NCBI GenBank assembly: GCA_905207905.1 | Contig: CAJLNC010000042.1 | Span: 1 to 23,318 of the forward strand | DNA length: 23,318 nt | Source: an uncultured Lachnospiraceae bacterium | Lineage (GTDB): Bacteria; Bacillota_A; Clostridia; Lachnospirales; Lachnospiraceae | Direction: 5' to 3' | Shown here: positions 6,512-14,352 of the stretch, piece after piece | How the letters are laid out: each line of letters opens with the position of its first letter | Numbering within the stretch: the stretch's first letter is position 1 | The notes under the pieces: generated by a model | The model's database searches: none | The model's input: the letters and a program-made list of their open reading frames with translations, nothing else | Told to the model about the DNA's origin: nothing | Program-made: the position numbers and the translations under genes

Positions 6512-7597
6512 ATGATTACAAACAAACGAACGATTTCCTATAATGACCAATATCTGCGCTGCCAGGGACTTTGCCCCCAAAAATGCGCATTTTTTGATAT
6601 TGAAACCACCGGCTTTCGAGCAAATACCTCTCATCTGTATCTGATCGGAGCCGCAGTCTGGCAAACGGAAGATACCTGGCTCATCTTTCAGTGGATGGGC
6701 GAGCGTCCTCAGGAAGAAACTGTTCTGCTTCGCAGCTTTGCCGATTTCATGAAAAATTATGATACAATCCTCCACTTTAACGGAGACCGGTTTGATATTC
6801 CCTATCTGGAAGAAAAGTATGAGCAGTATCAGATTCCTTCTCCCTTTTCCGAAAAAAAGTCTGTGGATCTGTATCAGGATTTCCGGCCCTTAAAATCTTT
6901 TCTGAAGCTGGAACGCATGAACCAGAAATCCCTGGAAACCTTTCTTGGATTGAACCGGGATGACCAGTATGACGGTGGACAGCTCATTCCGCTATATCGG
7001 GAATTTTGCAAAACTTTCTGTGAAAAAACTCTGGGACTGCTGCTGCTCCACAATCAGGAGGATGTAGCCGGTATGTTTACGCTCACCAGCCTTTATGGCT
7101 ATGTAAGCGTTTTTCAAAATTCCATCTCCCCACTGTCCGGAGAACTGCTGACAAACCGAAACGGCTGCCAGGAACTGCTTCTTTCCTTTTCCCTGCCGGT
7201 TCCGGTTCCAGTTCCAGTATCGCATTCCCTTGAGAGGGGTTATCTCACCTTGCAGAAAAACACAGGGAAACTATTGATTCCCATCCTCCAGGACACCTTG
7301 TATTACTTTTTTCCGGATTATAAAAATTATTACTACCTCCCTCAGGAGGATCAGGCCATTCATAAAAATGTGGCCGCTTATGTGGACAAGCAGTATCGGC
7401 AGCCAGCCAAGGCCAGCAACTGCTACATCAAGCAGGAAGGCCGCTTTCTTCCTCAGCCAAAGGATTATTTTACGCCTGCTTTCCGAAGATCTCATAAAGA
7501 TGCCTTTTCCTGGTTTCTCTGGAAGGATGAATATCTCCAGGATTCAGAATTTCTCAAAAATTATCCGAAACTTCTTCTGGAAAGCCTGGGTAATTAA
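6512..7597 (+). CDS. YprB-like ribonuclease H-fold (DEDD exonuclease-type) protein
   Basis: This 361-residue protein carries the DEDD exonuclease-type fold of the YprB family, whose members are thought to act on nucleic acids; a defined substrate is not known to me. Expected metal-binding residues are visible: FFDIETTGF (D29, E31), HFNGDRFDIPYL (N90, D95) and LLHNQEDVAGM (H180, D184). The C-terminal 130 residues are less typical and include a VPVPVPVS stretch encoded by a short GTTCCG/GTTCCA repeat. I chose ATG 6512 because AGGAGG stands six bases before it; an ATG upstream at 6431 overlaps promoter-like sequence. It leads the only large plus-strand block and lies 66 bases before the ABC transporter genes. 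Confidence 0.85.
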   Translation: MITNKRTISYNDQYLRCQGLCPQKCAFFDIETTGFRANTSHLYLIGAAVWQTEDTWLIFQWMGERPQEETVLLRSFADFMKNYDTILHFNGDRFDIPYLEEKYEQYQIPSPFSEKKSVDLYQDFRPLKSFLKLERMNQKSLETFLGLNRDDQYDGGQLIPLYREFCKTFCEKTLGLLLLHNQEDVAGMFTLTSLYGYVSVFQNSISPLSGELLTNRNGCQELLLSFSLPVPVPVPVSHSLERGYLTLQKNTGKLLIPILQDTLYYFFPDYKNYYYLPQEDQAIHKNVAAYVDKQYRQPAKASNCYIKQEGRFLPQPKDYFTPAFRRSHKDAFSWFLWKDEYLQDSEFLKNYPKLLLESLGN

Positions 7598-7663
7598 AAC
7601 ACACCCGATTTTCTTTTCCTTTGGTACAACGACTGCCATTCTATCATTTAAGGAGGAATTCCA

Positions 7664-8482
7664 ATGAGTAAAATAAATGTTCAGAATCTCACCAGAGATT
7701 ACGGTTCTGGCAAAGGAATCTTCAACCTGTCCATCCAAGTGGAGCAGGGGGAGGTTTTTGGATTTTTAGGTCCTAACGGAGCAGGAAAGACAACAACCAT
7801 CCGTCATTTAATGGGTTTTATCAAACCAAAAACCGGAAGCTGCCGTATCGACGGACTGGATTGCTGGAAACATCGAGACCTGATTCAAAAAAGATTAGGA
7901 TATATTCCCGGAGAAATCAATTTCTTTGATCATATGACAGGAAGCGAATTTCTCAAGTTTTTATCCGACTACCGAAATATAAACAGGGGAACTCGCGTAC
8001 AGGAACTGCTGGAACGATTTGAATTAGACCCCAAAATCAAAATCAAAAAAATGAGCAAGGGAATGAAACAGAAGCTGGGGATTGCTGCCGCCTTTCTGCA
8101 TGACCCCGATATTCTGATTTTAGACGAACCTACCAGCGGACTTGACCCTCTGATGCAGACCCGCTTTGTCCAACTGATTACGGAAGAAAAAAGGAAGGGC
8201 AAAACCATTCTTTTATCCAGTCATATTTTTGAGGAAGTGGAACGCACCTGCGACCGTATCGGCATGATCCGAAACGGAACGCTGGCTGCCGTTGATTCTG
8301 TTGAAACATTAAGAAAACGCCATATGCGCACCTACAGCGTCCATTTAGACTCACCGGAACTAGCAGAATCTTTTGCAAAGGATTTCCATGGAAAATGCGA
8401 TGGAAATACTGTCTCAGTGACTGCGAAGCAAAGTCTTGAAACAATCTTTATGAATTATTACGGAGGTGACAAACATGCTTAA
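7664..8482 (+). CDS. ABC transporter ATP-binding protein
   Basis: This 272-residue ATPase powers an ABC-2 type exporter. Walker A is GPNGAGKT (36-43), the signature is MSKGMKQ (130-136), Walker B is ILILDEP (150-156), and the H-loop region is LLSSHIF. SKGMK in place of LSGGQ is common in ABC-2 exporter ATPases of the CcmA/BcrA type. It starts after AAGGAGG, and its end overlaps the permease start by eight bases, so the two proteins are translationally coupled and act as one pump. The substrate is unknown. Antibiotic, bacteriocin or lipid export are all possible for this type. Confidence 0.93.
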   Translation: MSKINVQNLTRDYGSGKGIFNLSIQVEQGEVFGFLGPNGAGKTTTIRHLMGFIKPKTGSCRIDGLDCWKHRDLIQKRLGYIPGEINFFDHMTGSEFLKFLSDYRNINRGTRVQELLERFELDPKIKIKKMSKGMKQKLGIAAAFLHDPDILILDEPTSGLDPLMQTRFVQLITEEKRKGKTILLSSHIFEEVERTCDRIGMIRNGTLAAVDSVETLRKRHMRTYSVHLDSPELAESFAKDFHGKCDGNTVSVTAKQSLETIFMNYYGGDKHA

Positions 8483-9275
8483 CACAGCTTTGTACAAACG
8501 GGAAATGAAGGGCAGTCTGAAAATGCTTGTTATATTTGCTGTGATCCTATCCATGTATATTTCTATTATCATTGGCATGTACGATCCGAAGATGATGAAA
8601 ACGCTGGACAGCTTTTATGAAATAATGCCTGAACTCATGGCGTCAGTGGGAATGACTGCCGGAGCAACCAGCCTGATTGGCTTTATGATTTCCTATCTTT
8701 ATGGATTTATATTATTAATTTTTCCTATGGTGTTTTGTATTTTACGTGGAAACGGACTTATTGCCAGATACGCAGAGAGCGGAGCATTGGTGGCTTTGCT
8801 GGCTGCGCCGGTAAAGCGAAGAACAATTGCCGCAACGCAGGCATTCGTTCTTATCAGCGGAATACTGCTGCTGGATCTCTACACAACCGGACTGGAGATT
8901 GCAGTCGCCGAGGCATGTTTTCCCAATGAACTTGCCATATGGGATCTCCTGAAATTAAATGGTGCTCTTTTCTGTCTGCACCTCTTGATCGGCAGTATCT
9001 GCTTTCTTGCATCCTGCATTTTTTCAGATACGAAATACAGCCTTGCTTTCGGAGGTGGTGTTCCAGTATTTATGTATGTACTTCAAATGCTGGCAAACGC
9101 CGGTAAAAAAGCGGAAGCAGCAAAATATTTTACGTTCTTTACCCTCTTTGATGCAAAGGGGATCATAGCCAATGAAAGCAGCGCCATTATCAGCGCATTA
9201 CTTTTAGGTGTTGGAGCCATTGTACTTTTTATCACGGGAATTGTGATATTCTGCAAAAAAGATCTGCATCTTTAA
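8475..9275 (+). CDS. ABC-2 type transporter permease
   Basis: This 266-residue membrane protein is the channel part of the exporter whose ATPase precedes it. About six hydrophobic segments can be read, starting with MLVIFAVILSMYISIIIGMY and including YLYGFILLIFPMVFCIL, LISGILLLDLYT, FCLHLLIGSICFLASCIF and the last, ALLLGVGAIVLFITGIVIF. The loop RYAESGALVALLAAPVKRRT resembles the conserved cytoplasmic region of ABC-2 permeases. I chose ATG 8475, six bases after GGAGGTG, rather than the GTG at 8466 that lies inside that ribosome site. A large inverted repeat 74 bases downstream would end the transcript. Confidence 0.88.
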   Translation: MLNTALYKREMKGSLKMLVIFAVILSMYISIIIGMYDPKMMKTLDSFYEIMPELMASVGMTAGATSLIGFMISYLYGFILLIFPMVFCILRGNGLIARYAESGALVALLAAPVKRRTIAATQAFVLISGILLLDLYTTGLEIAVAEACFPNELAIWDLLKLNGALFCLHLLIGSICFLASCIFSDTKYSLAFGGGVPVFMYVLQMLANAGKKAEAAKYFTFFTLFDAKGIIANESSAIISALLLGVGAIVLFITGIVIFCKKDLHL

Positions 9276-9348
9276 ATGGCAGTCCTTTTTATAATCAGAA
9301 TCTGTATTGTCCGCAGGGCAAATCATTTTATCAGCTCCCGAGGAACTT

Positions 9349-9445
9349 AAAAGAGAGGGTGTTGCAAAAGTCCTCCGACGGTACCCTTTCGGAGAAAAAT
9401 CATCCGAAAATCCACCGGGAGCCGTATTTTGCAACACCCTCTTTT
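9349..9445. repeat. 97-bp MITE-like inverted repeat, also a shared terminator
   Basis: Arms AAAAGAGAGGGTGTTGCAAAA (9349-9369) and TTTTGCAACACCCTCTTTT (9427-9445) pair over 19 bases apart from a two-base bulge. The 57-base middle holds a smaller CTCCGA...TCGGAG hairpin. It sits between the convergent permease and rpsA genes and has T-runs on both strands, so it can stop transcription from both sides. Long, precise arms with an unrelated middle resemble a miniature inverted-repeat element of an insertion sequence. I cannot name a family and see no sure target duplication. Confidence 0.75.
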
Positions 9446-9494
9446 ACTGTTTTATTTCTCCATTTCCAGTTCTTTTAAAAACTGTACTCTGCCC

Positions 9495-10580
9495 TTACTC
9501 TTCCTCAGCTTCCTCATCCTGTGCAGGAGCATTCTCCAGAGCCTTCATGCTCAGGCTGATCTTTTTGTCAGCCTCATTGAAATCCACTACCTTCGCAGTG
9601 ATCTCCTGGCCAACCTTCAGCACATCTGCAGGCTTATCCACATGATCATGAGAAATCTGAGAAACATGAAGCAAAGCGTCTACTCCAGGCTCCAGCTCAA
9701 CAAAAGCGCCAAAGTCTGTCATACGTGCCACCTTACCTGTCACTACATTGCCTGCTGCAAACTTCTCAGCAGCGTTCAGCCAGGGATTCTTCTCCGGGAA
9801 CTTCAGGCTCAAAGCAATCTTCTCACCGCTGATATCCTTAATCAGGACAGTCAGCTTCTCGCCAACCTTAAATACCTTCTTGGGATTCTCCACATGTCCC
9901 CAGGACATCTCAGAGATATGAAGCAGACCGTCTGCTCCTCCAAGATCGATGAAAGCGCCAAAATCGGTCACATTCTTCACAACGCCCTCTACGGTATCGC
10001 CCACAGCAATTCTCTCAAACAGCGCTTTCTGCATCTCTGCCTTCTTCGCTACCAGAAGCTGTTTGCGGTCACCGATGATTCTTCTTCTTCTGGGATTGAA
10101 CTCAGTAATCACAAATTCAATCTCCTGACCTGCATATTTCTCTAAATTCTTCTCATAAGTATCAGAAACCAGGCTGGCAGGAATAAACACTCTGGCTTCA
10201 TCCACAACAACACTCAGTCCGCCGGCCAGAACCTGAACCACCGGAGCCGTAAGAACTTCCTGATTGTTGAATGCCTCTTCCAGTCTCTTATTTCCTTTTT
10301 CTGCTGCAAGTCTCTTATAAGTCAGAAGGATCTGTCCTTCTCCGTCATTTACCTTCAGAACCTTTGCTTCCAAAGTATCATTCACATGTACCAGATCGCG
10401 AAGGTCTACGTTTGACTCGTTGGTATACTCATTTCTGGTAATAATACCATCTGCTTTACATCCGATGTTCAGGATAATCTCATCTTCCTTAACATCGATG
10501 ACAGTACCTTCAACTACCTCTCCGTTATGAATTGTCTTAAATGATTCTTCCAGCATCTGTTCAAAACTTAATTCAGACAT
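9495..10580 (-). CDS. rpsA: S1 RNA-binding domain protein (30S ribosomal protein S1)
   Basis: This 361-residue protein has four S1 repeats, at about 16-90, 105-175, 190-260 and 275-348, and ends in an acidic tail (DEEAEEE). The third and fourth repeats contain the typical DFGAFI and HISEMS/HVSQIS cores; the second is the most divergent. Ribosomal protein S1 holds mRNA on the small subunit. The four-repeat form is usual in Firmicutes, compared with six repeats in E. coli. It overlaps ispH by 13 bases and has AGGAGG ten bases before its start, so the two genes are translationally linked. The cmk-ispH-rpsA order is common in Clostridia, and in some species ispH and the S1 gene are fused. It ends before the large inverted repeat. 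Confidence 0.92.
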   Translation of the reverse strand: MSELSFEQMLEESFKTIHNGEVVEGTVIDVKEDEIILNIGCKADGIITRNEYTNESNVDLRDLVHVNDTLEAKVLKVNDGEGQILLTYKRLAAEKGNKRLEEAFNNQEVLTAPVVQVLAGGLSVVVDEARVFIPASLVSDTYEKNLEKYAGQEIEFVITEFNPRRRRIIGDRKQLLVAKKAEMQKALFERIAVGDTVEGVVKNVTDFGAFIDLGGADGLLHISEMSWGHVENPKKVFKVGEKLTVLIKDISGEKIALSLKFPEKNPWLNAAEKFAAGNVVTGKVARMTDFGAFVELEPGVDALLHVSQISHDHVDKPADVLKVGQEITAKVVDFNEADKKISLSMKALENAPAQDEEAEEE

Positions 10581-11416
10581 TGTTTTGAAACCTCCTCTAT
10601 CAAATTATTTGGGGTAGACGCCCCTGCTGTAATACCTACGCAACTCCTGGATGACAGTAGTCGAATATCCAAATCAACGAGTGTCTGTATATAGTAAGTA
10701 TTTGCACATTCTTTTTTGCATATTTCAAATAGCTTCTGTGTGTTGGAACTATGCTTTCCGCCAATGACGATCATCGCATCTGCCTGGGCGGCAATCTTCC
10801 TGGCTTCCGTCTGACGTTCCTCTGTTGCATTACAGATGGTATTCAAAATATCAGGAATATCATACCGCATTTTCGAAATAATTTCAACTAATTTATCAAA
10901 TTTCTTGTAATTAAATGTCGTCTGGCTCACAATGCACAGGGGACGGCTGGTTTTTGGCCGGAAATTCAAGGCTTCTTCCTCTGTCTCCACCACCGTCACC
11001 GGCCCCTCCGACCAACCGCAGATACCTTCCACCTCAGGATGGGAAGCATTCCCAATGATGATCATCTCATATCCTTGCGTACTTTTTTCCAGAACGATCC
11101 TATGGATTTTTTTTACAAACGGGCAGGTGGCGTCTACCAGGTTCAGCCCCTGCTTCTCGATTTTTTCGTAGATCCGCCTGGGCACTCCGTGAGAACGGAT
11201 GATCACCGTTCCCGCCTTCAGCTGTTCCAGTTCCTGCTCTTCCTGGATCACCTTGACCCCCTTTTCCTCCAGATCCCGCACCACCTCTTCATTGTGTATG
11301 ATAGGACCGTAGGTGTAGATGGGCTTCTTCCCTTTTTCCACCTGCTCATACACCTGATTCACGGCGCGGCGCACGCCAAAACAAAAGCCTGCGGTCTTTG
11401 CCACAATCACCTTCAT
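10568..11416 (-). CDS. ispH: 4-hydroxy-3-methylbut-2-enyl diphosphate reductase
   Basis: This 282-residue iron-sulfur enzyme makes the last step of the MEP (non-mevalonate) isoprenoid pathway, turning HMBPP into IPP and DMAPP. The three cluster cysteines are visible at C12 (GFCFGV), C98 (DATCPF) and C195 (LNTIC), close to the E. coli positions. The substrate-binding H41, H76 and H126 and the nearby HPEVEG motif are also present. I chose ATG 11416 because GGGAGG stands before it; the TTG at 11431 would lie upstream of that site. It follows cmk after a 191-base purine-rich spacer and overlaps rpsA. Confidence 0.96.
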   Translation of the reverse strand: MKVIVAKTAGFCFGVRRAVNQVYEQVEKGKKPIYTYGPIIHNEEVVRDLEEKGVKVIQEEQELEQLKAGTVIIRSHGVPRRIYEKIEKQGLNLVDATCPFVKKIHRIVLEKSTQGYEMIIIGNASHPEVEGICGWSEGPVTVVETEEEALNFRPKTSRPLCIVSQTTFNYKKFDKLVEIISKMRYDIPDILNTICNATEERQTEARKIAAQADAMIVIGGKHSSNTQKLFEICKKECANTYYIQTLVDLDIRLLSSRSCVGITAGASTPNNLIEEVSKQCLN

Positions 11417-11607
11417 TTCTGTTCCTCCCAATCTTATCCCTTCCGGTTATCTTCCAGCGGGCATCCTGCAGCCTTTGATCATTTCTCCGTTTCCCGCTGG
11501 TCATTTCTCGTTTGATATTTCTTTTTCGCCCTCTATCTTTTGGCAGTTCTCTTCTGTTTTTCGCTTCTGTCTCTTCTTTTCTGACGTTTTCTTTCTGCTT
11601 TTCCTTT
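11417..11607 (-). other. Purine-rich spacer between cmk and ispH
   Basis: On the minus strand this 191-base gap is strongly purine-rich (A and G). It contains an open frame of 91 codons (11621 to 11346) that starts inside the end of cmk and runs into ispH in another frame. The predicted peptide is almost only Lys, Arg, Glu, Asp and Asn, as expected for unselected purine-rich DNA. I do not call it a gene. Confidence 0.5.
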
Positions 11608-12273
11608 TTATCTTCTCTCATTAGCCAGATTTACGATGGTCTGAACCACTTTCTCAATCCCCATATCGGAAGTATCCAGATACACTGCATCCTCTGCCTG
11701 GCGAAGGGGAGCCGTCTCGCGATGCATATCCCGGTAATCCCGCTCTTCCATCTCCCGCTCAATCTCCTCCAGGCTGCATTCCACGCCTTTTGCCTGAAGC
11801 TCAAGAGCCCGACGCCTTGCCCTGGCTCCGGTGCTGGCGGTAAGATAAATCTTTAGCTGTGCCTCCGGAAGAATCAAGGTGCCAATATCCCGGCCATCCA
11901 TAAGCACATCGTGCCTGGCTGCCATGGTGCGCTGCAGCTCCAGCAGTTTTTTTCGGACAATGGGCTTTGCAGAAGATTTGCTGGCCATCTGACCTACCTC
12001 CTCTGTGCGAATCAGTCCGGTGACATTCTCTCCATTTAAATAGAGCTGCTGCTCCCCTTCTTCGTAAGATATCGTCACATCAATCTGATCCAGTGCCCTG
12101 GCCAGCTGTTCCTCCTGCTCATAATCCACCTGATTTCTTAAAAGATACAGTGCAATGGTTCGATACATAGCTCCCGTATCTACATAGACAAATCCCAGTT
12201 CCCTGGCCGCAGCCCTGGCTATGGTACTCTTTCCTGCCCCTGCGGGCCCGTCAATGGCAATATTAAAACTCAC
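11608..12273 (-). CDS. cmk: Cytidylate kinase
   Basis: This 221-residue enzyme phosphorylates CMP and dCMP with ATP in pyrimidine salvage. The P-loop GPAGAGKS lies at 9-16. VDTGAMYRTIAL, DGRDIGT and DYRDMHRETAPL are typical substrate-binding and lid motifs of the family. I chose GTG 12273 because AGGAGG lies seven bases before it and the protein then starts with VSFNIAIDGPAG, the normal form. The ATG at 12294 lies upstream of the ribosome site. It follows the flavoprotein gene after 38 bases and precedes ispH, as in many Clostridia. Confidence 0.95.
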   Translation of the reverse strand: MSFNIAIDGPAGAGKSTIARAAARELGFVYVDTGAMYRTIALYLLRNQVDYEQEEQLARALDQIDVTISYEEGEQQLYLNGENVTGLIRTEEVGQMASKSSAKPIVRKKLLELQRTMAARHDVLMDGRDIGTLILPEAQLKIYLTASTGARARRRALELQAKGVECSLEEIEREMEERDYRDMHRETAPLRQAEDAVYLDTSDMGIEKVVQTIVNLANERR

Positions 12274-12311
12274 AACGCTTCCTCCTGTTCTCATATAAAA
12301 CTATTTTCTTA

Positions 12312-13580
12312 TCAAGGGGTTTCCTCACGGATTCCATTCCCAGCCGCATATCCTGTCGACCAGGCAATCTGCAGATTAAATCCTCCGGTCACTGCATCCA
12401 GATCCAGCACTTCCCCTGCAAAATGAAGTCCGGAAACAAACTTAGACTCCATCGTCTGAGGATTCACTTCCTTTACAGCCACACCGCCTCTGGTAATAAT
12501 TGCCTCTGAATACCCCCGTAGCCCGGTGATTGTCAGGGCAAACTCCCTGGTGATCCGTATCAGCCGCTCCCGCTCTTCTCTGGAAATATCGTGCACAGCT
12601 TTTTCCGGTGAAATTTTGCTTCGGGCAATCACCACTGGAATCAATTTTGCAGGATACAAAGATTTTAAACTATTTTTAAACTGACGGTTTTTATTTTCCT
12701 CAAATTCCCGCAGAATCCTGGCTTCCAGCTGTTCCTGGCTCAGGGCCGGCTTCAAGTCAATGAAAAGCTCCAGCGGATGGCTTTTTAGCTGTTTTTGTAT
12801 GTGGCTGCTGGCGCTTAGAATCAAAGGGCCGGTAACTCCAAAATGGGTAAACATCATCTCCCCAAACTCCTGATACAGCACCTTTTTTCCATCCTTCACC
12901 GTCACCTTCACATTTCGAAGAGAAAGTCCCTGGAGAAGCAGCGCGTCCTCCTCCTTTACCGTAAGCGGAACCAGAGCCGGGGATAACTCCGTCACCTGAT
13001 GCCCCAACTCCCTGGCAAAACGATAACCGTCTCCTGTGGAGCCTGTGGAAGCGTAGGAAAGTCCTCCCGTCGCCACAATCACCGCATCTGCGGAAAGTAT
13101 ACTTCCATCCAAGAGTTCCACCCCGGTTACCTGTGAGCAAGTTTGAAGAGAATTCCCGCTGCCGTTTTTGATCAGCACCCGCCTTGCCGGTGTTTCCAGC
13201 CGAATCTTCACGCCCCTCCGTCTCAGTTCTCTCTCCAAGGTACTGATTACATCCGAAGAATGGTCAGACAAAGGAAATACCCTGCCCCCCCGTTCTGTCT
13301 TTATCTTCATGCCGCAGCGCTGAAAAAAATCCATCACATCCTGATTGGTAAATCCATAGAAAGCGCTGTACAGAAATTTCCGGTTTGTGCATACACTGTC
13401 AAACAGGGTATCCATATCACAGTCGTTGGTAAGATTACATCTGCCTTTTCCAGTAATGTAGATCTTTTTTCCCAGCTTTTCATTTTTTTCCAACAGCTCC
13501 ACCTGATGGCCGCAGCCCGCAGCCTGGATGGCCGCAAACATCCCGGCGGCTCCGCCACCGATTACAATCACACGCTTCAT
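12312..13580 (-). CDS. BaiN/HI0933-family NAD(P)/FAD-dependent oxidoreductase
   Basis: This 422-residue flavoprotein has the FAD-binding dinucleotide motif VIGGGAAG at the start (G8-G10, G13), then GKGRCNLTND, VATGGLSYASTGSTGDGY and, near the end, EVLDLDAVTGGFNLQIAWSTGYAAG, which closes the FAD site. The family includes BaiN of bile-acid-converting clostridia, but most members are housekeeping flavoproteins of unknown substrate, and no bai genes lie nearby. I chose ATG 13580 because AAAGGA is seven bases before it, while the ATG two codons upstream lies too close. It is packed between the SIS gene (12 bases) and cmk (38 bases). Confidence 0.9.
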   Translation of the reverse strand: MKRVIVIGGGAAGMFAAIQAAGCGHQVELLEKNEKLGKKIYITGKGRCNLTNDCDMDTLFDSVCTNRKFLYSAFYGFTNQDVMDFFQRCGMKIKTERGGRVFPLSDHSSDVISTLERELRRRGVKIRLETPARRVLIKNGSGNSLQTCSQVTGVELLDGSILSADAVIVATGGLSYASTGSTGDGYRFARELGHQVTELSPALVPLTVKEEDALLLQGLSLRNVKVTVKDGKKVLYQEFGEMMFTHFGVTGPLILSASSHIQKQLKSHPLELFIDLKPALSQEQLEARILREFEENKNRQFKNSLKSLYPAKLIPVVIARSKISPEKAVHDISREERERLIRITREFALTITGLRGYSEAIITRGGVAVKEVNPQTMESKFVSGLHFAGEVLDLDAVTGGFNLQIAWSTGYAAGNGIREETP

Positions 13581-13592
13581 TATCATTTCCTT

Positions 13593-14315
13593 TCAAATTG
13601 CCCTGTCCTTCCCCTTTGCAAAAAAAGGCTGCAACTCCATGCTCTCTTCCAGTAGATTGAACTCATCGTTTCCAAAAATCTGGTAATCCCAAAGAACCTG
13701 TTCCGTCTGCCGCAAGCGCTCCATTACCTGTTTCTTGTTTTTCTCATACAAAGCTGCCGCCAGAGCGTTCAGAACAGCCATGGGCGCTGTGAGAGACTGA
13801 ATCCCCAGCTCTGTGTGGCTCTCCGCTGTCAGCTTACAGGATGAATACAGATTCAGAGGAGAATGTTCCCTGTCCGTAAGGGTAACCACTGCGGCCTGTC
13901 TGCTGTCTGCAAACTCCAGAAGCTTCAGGGTACGCATAGAGTATCTGGGAAAACTGATGCCAAACACTGCGTCCCTCCCGCTTAAGGGAATGATCTGTTC
14001 CAGCAGCTCATGGTCGCTGGAGCTGTCTACCAAAACCACATGCTCCAGCACCATCCTCAGTTTCCCATACAGCCAGGCTGCCAGAGGCGCAGAGTTTCTA
14101 AGACCCACCAGATAAACGGTATCAGCCTGCTCCAATATTTCCACCGCCTGTTCAAAGGCCTGGCGGTCCAATTTCTGAAGCGTCTGCTCCAGTTCCCGGA
14201 TTTCCAGACTTAACACATTTTCCAAAATTTTGTCAGGGGCCGGAATACATCCGTTATCCTGGCTCATATCTCTCATCGGCTCTGCTTCTTTCCCGCTTCT
14301 TTCCTGCTGGTTCAT
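13593..14315 (-). CDS. SIS-domain protein of MurR/RpiR type lacking the HTH domain
   Basis: This protein of about 240 residues has a sugar isomerase (SIS) domain at about 60-190. It includes ADTVYLVGLRNSAPLAAWL, AVFGISFPRYSMRTLKLLEFA and AVVTLTDREHSPL, like the sugar-phosphate sensing half of RpiR-type regulators. The N-terminal helix-turn-helix such regulators have (about 75 residues) is absent. The frame is open up to 14423, but the extra residues are charged and low in complexity, and they overlap the histidine kinase. The start is uncertain; ATG 14315 is the first that clears the kinase gene, with GAAGGT upstream. It may be a regulator that lost DNA binding, or a sensor or enzyme. It lies between the kinase gene and the flavoprotein gene. 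Confidence 0.72.
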   Translation of the reverse strand: MNQQERSGKEAEPMRDMSQDNGCIPAPDKILENVLSLEIRELEQTLQKLDRQAFEQAVEILEQADTVYLVGLRNSAPLAAWLYGKLRMVLEHVVLVDSSSDHELLEQIIPLSGRDAVFGISFPRYSMRTLKLLEFADSRQAAVVTLTDREHSPLNLYSSCKLTAESHTELGIQSLTAPMAVLNALAAALYEKNKKQVMERLRQTEQVLWDYQIFGNDEFNLLEESMELQPFFAKGKDRAI

Positions 14316-14352
14316 TTGCTCAGAACCTTCCCACCTGCCCTGTTCGTTTTCT

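Noticed and set aside
9429..10145. A 238-codon plus-strand frame opposite rpsA
   Set aside because: It is a mirror frame of the biased rpsA codons and starts inside the inverted repeat; no protein family is recognisable.
12312..13580. Bile-acid-converting BaiN function
   Set aside because: Family likeness alone is too broad, and no other bai genes lie nearby, so only the family is named.
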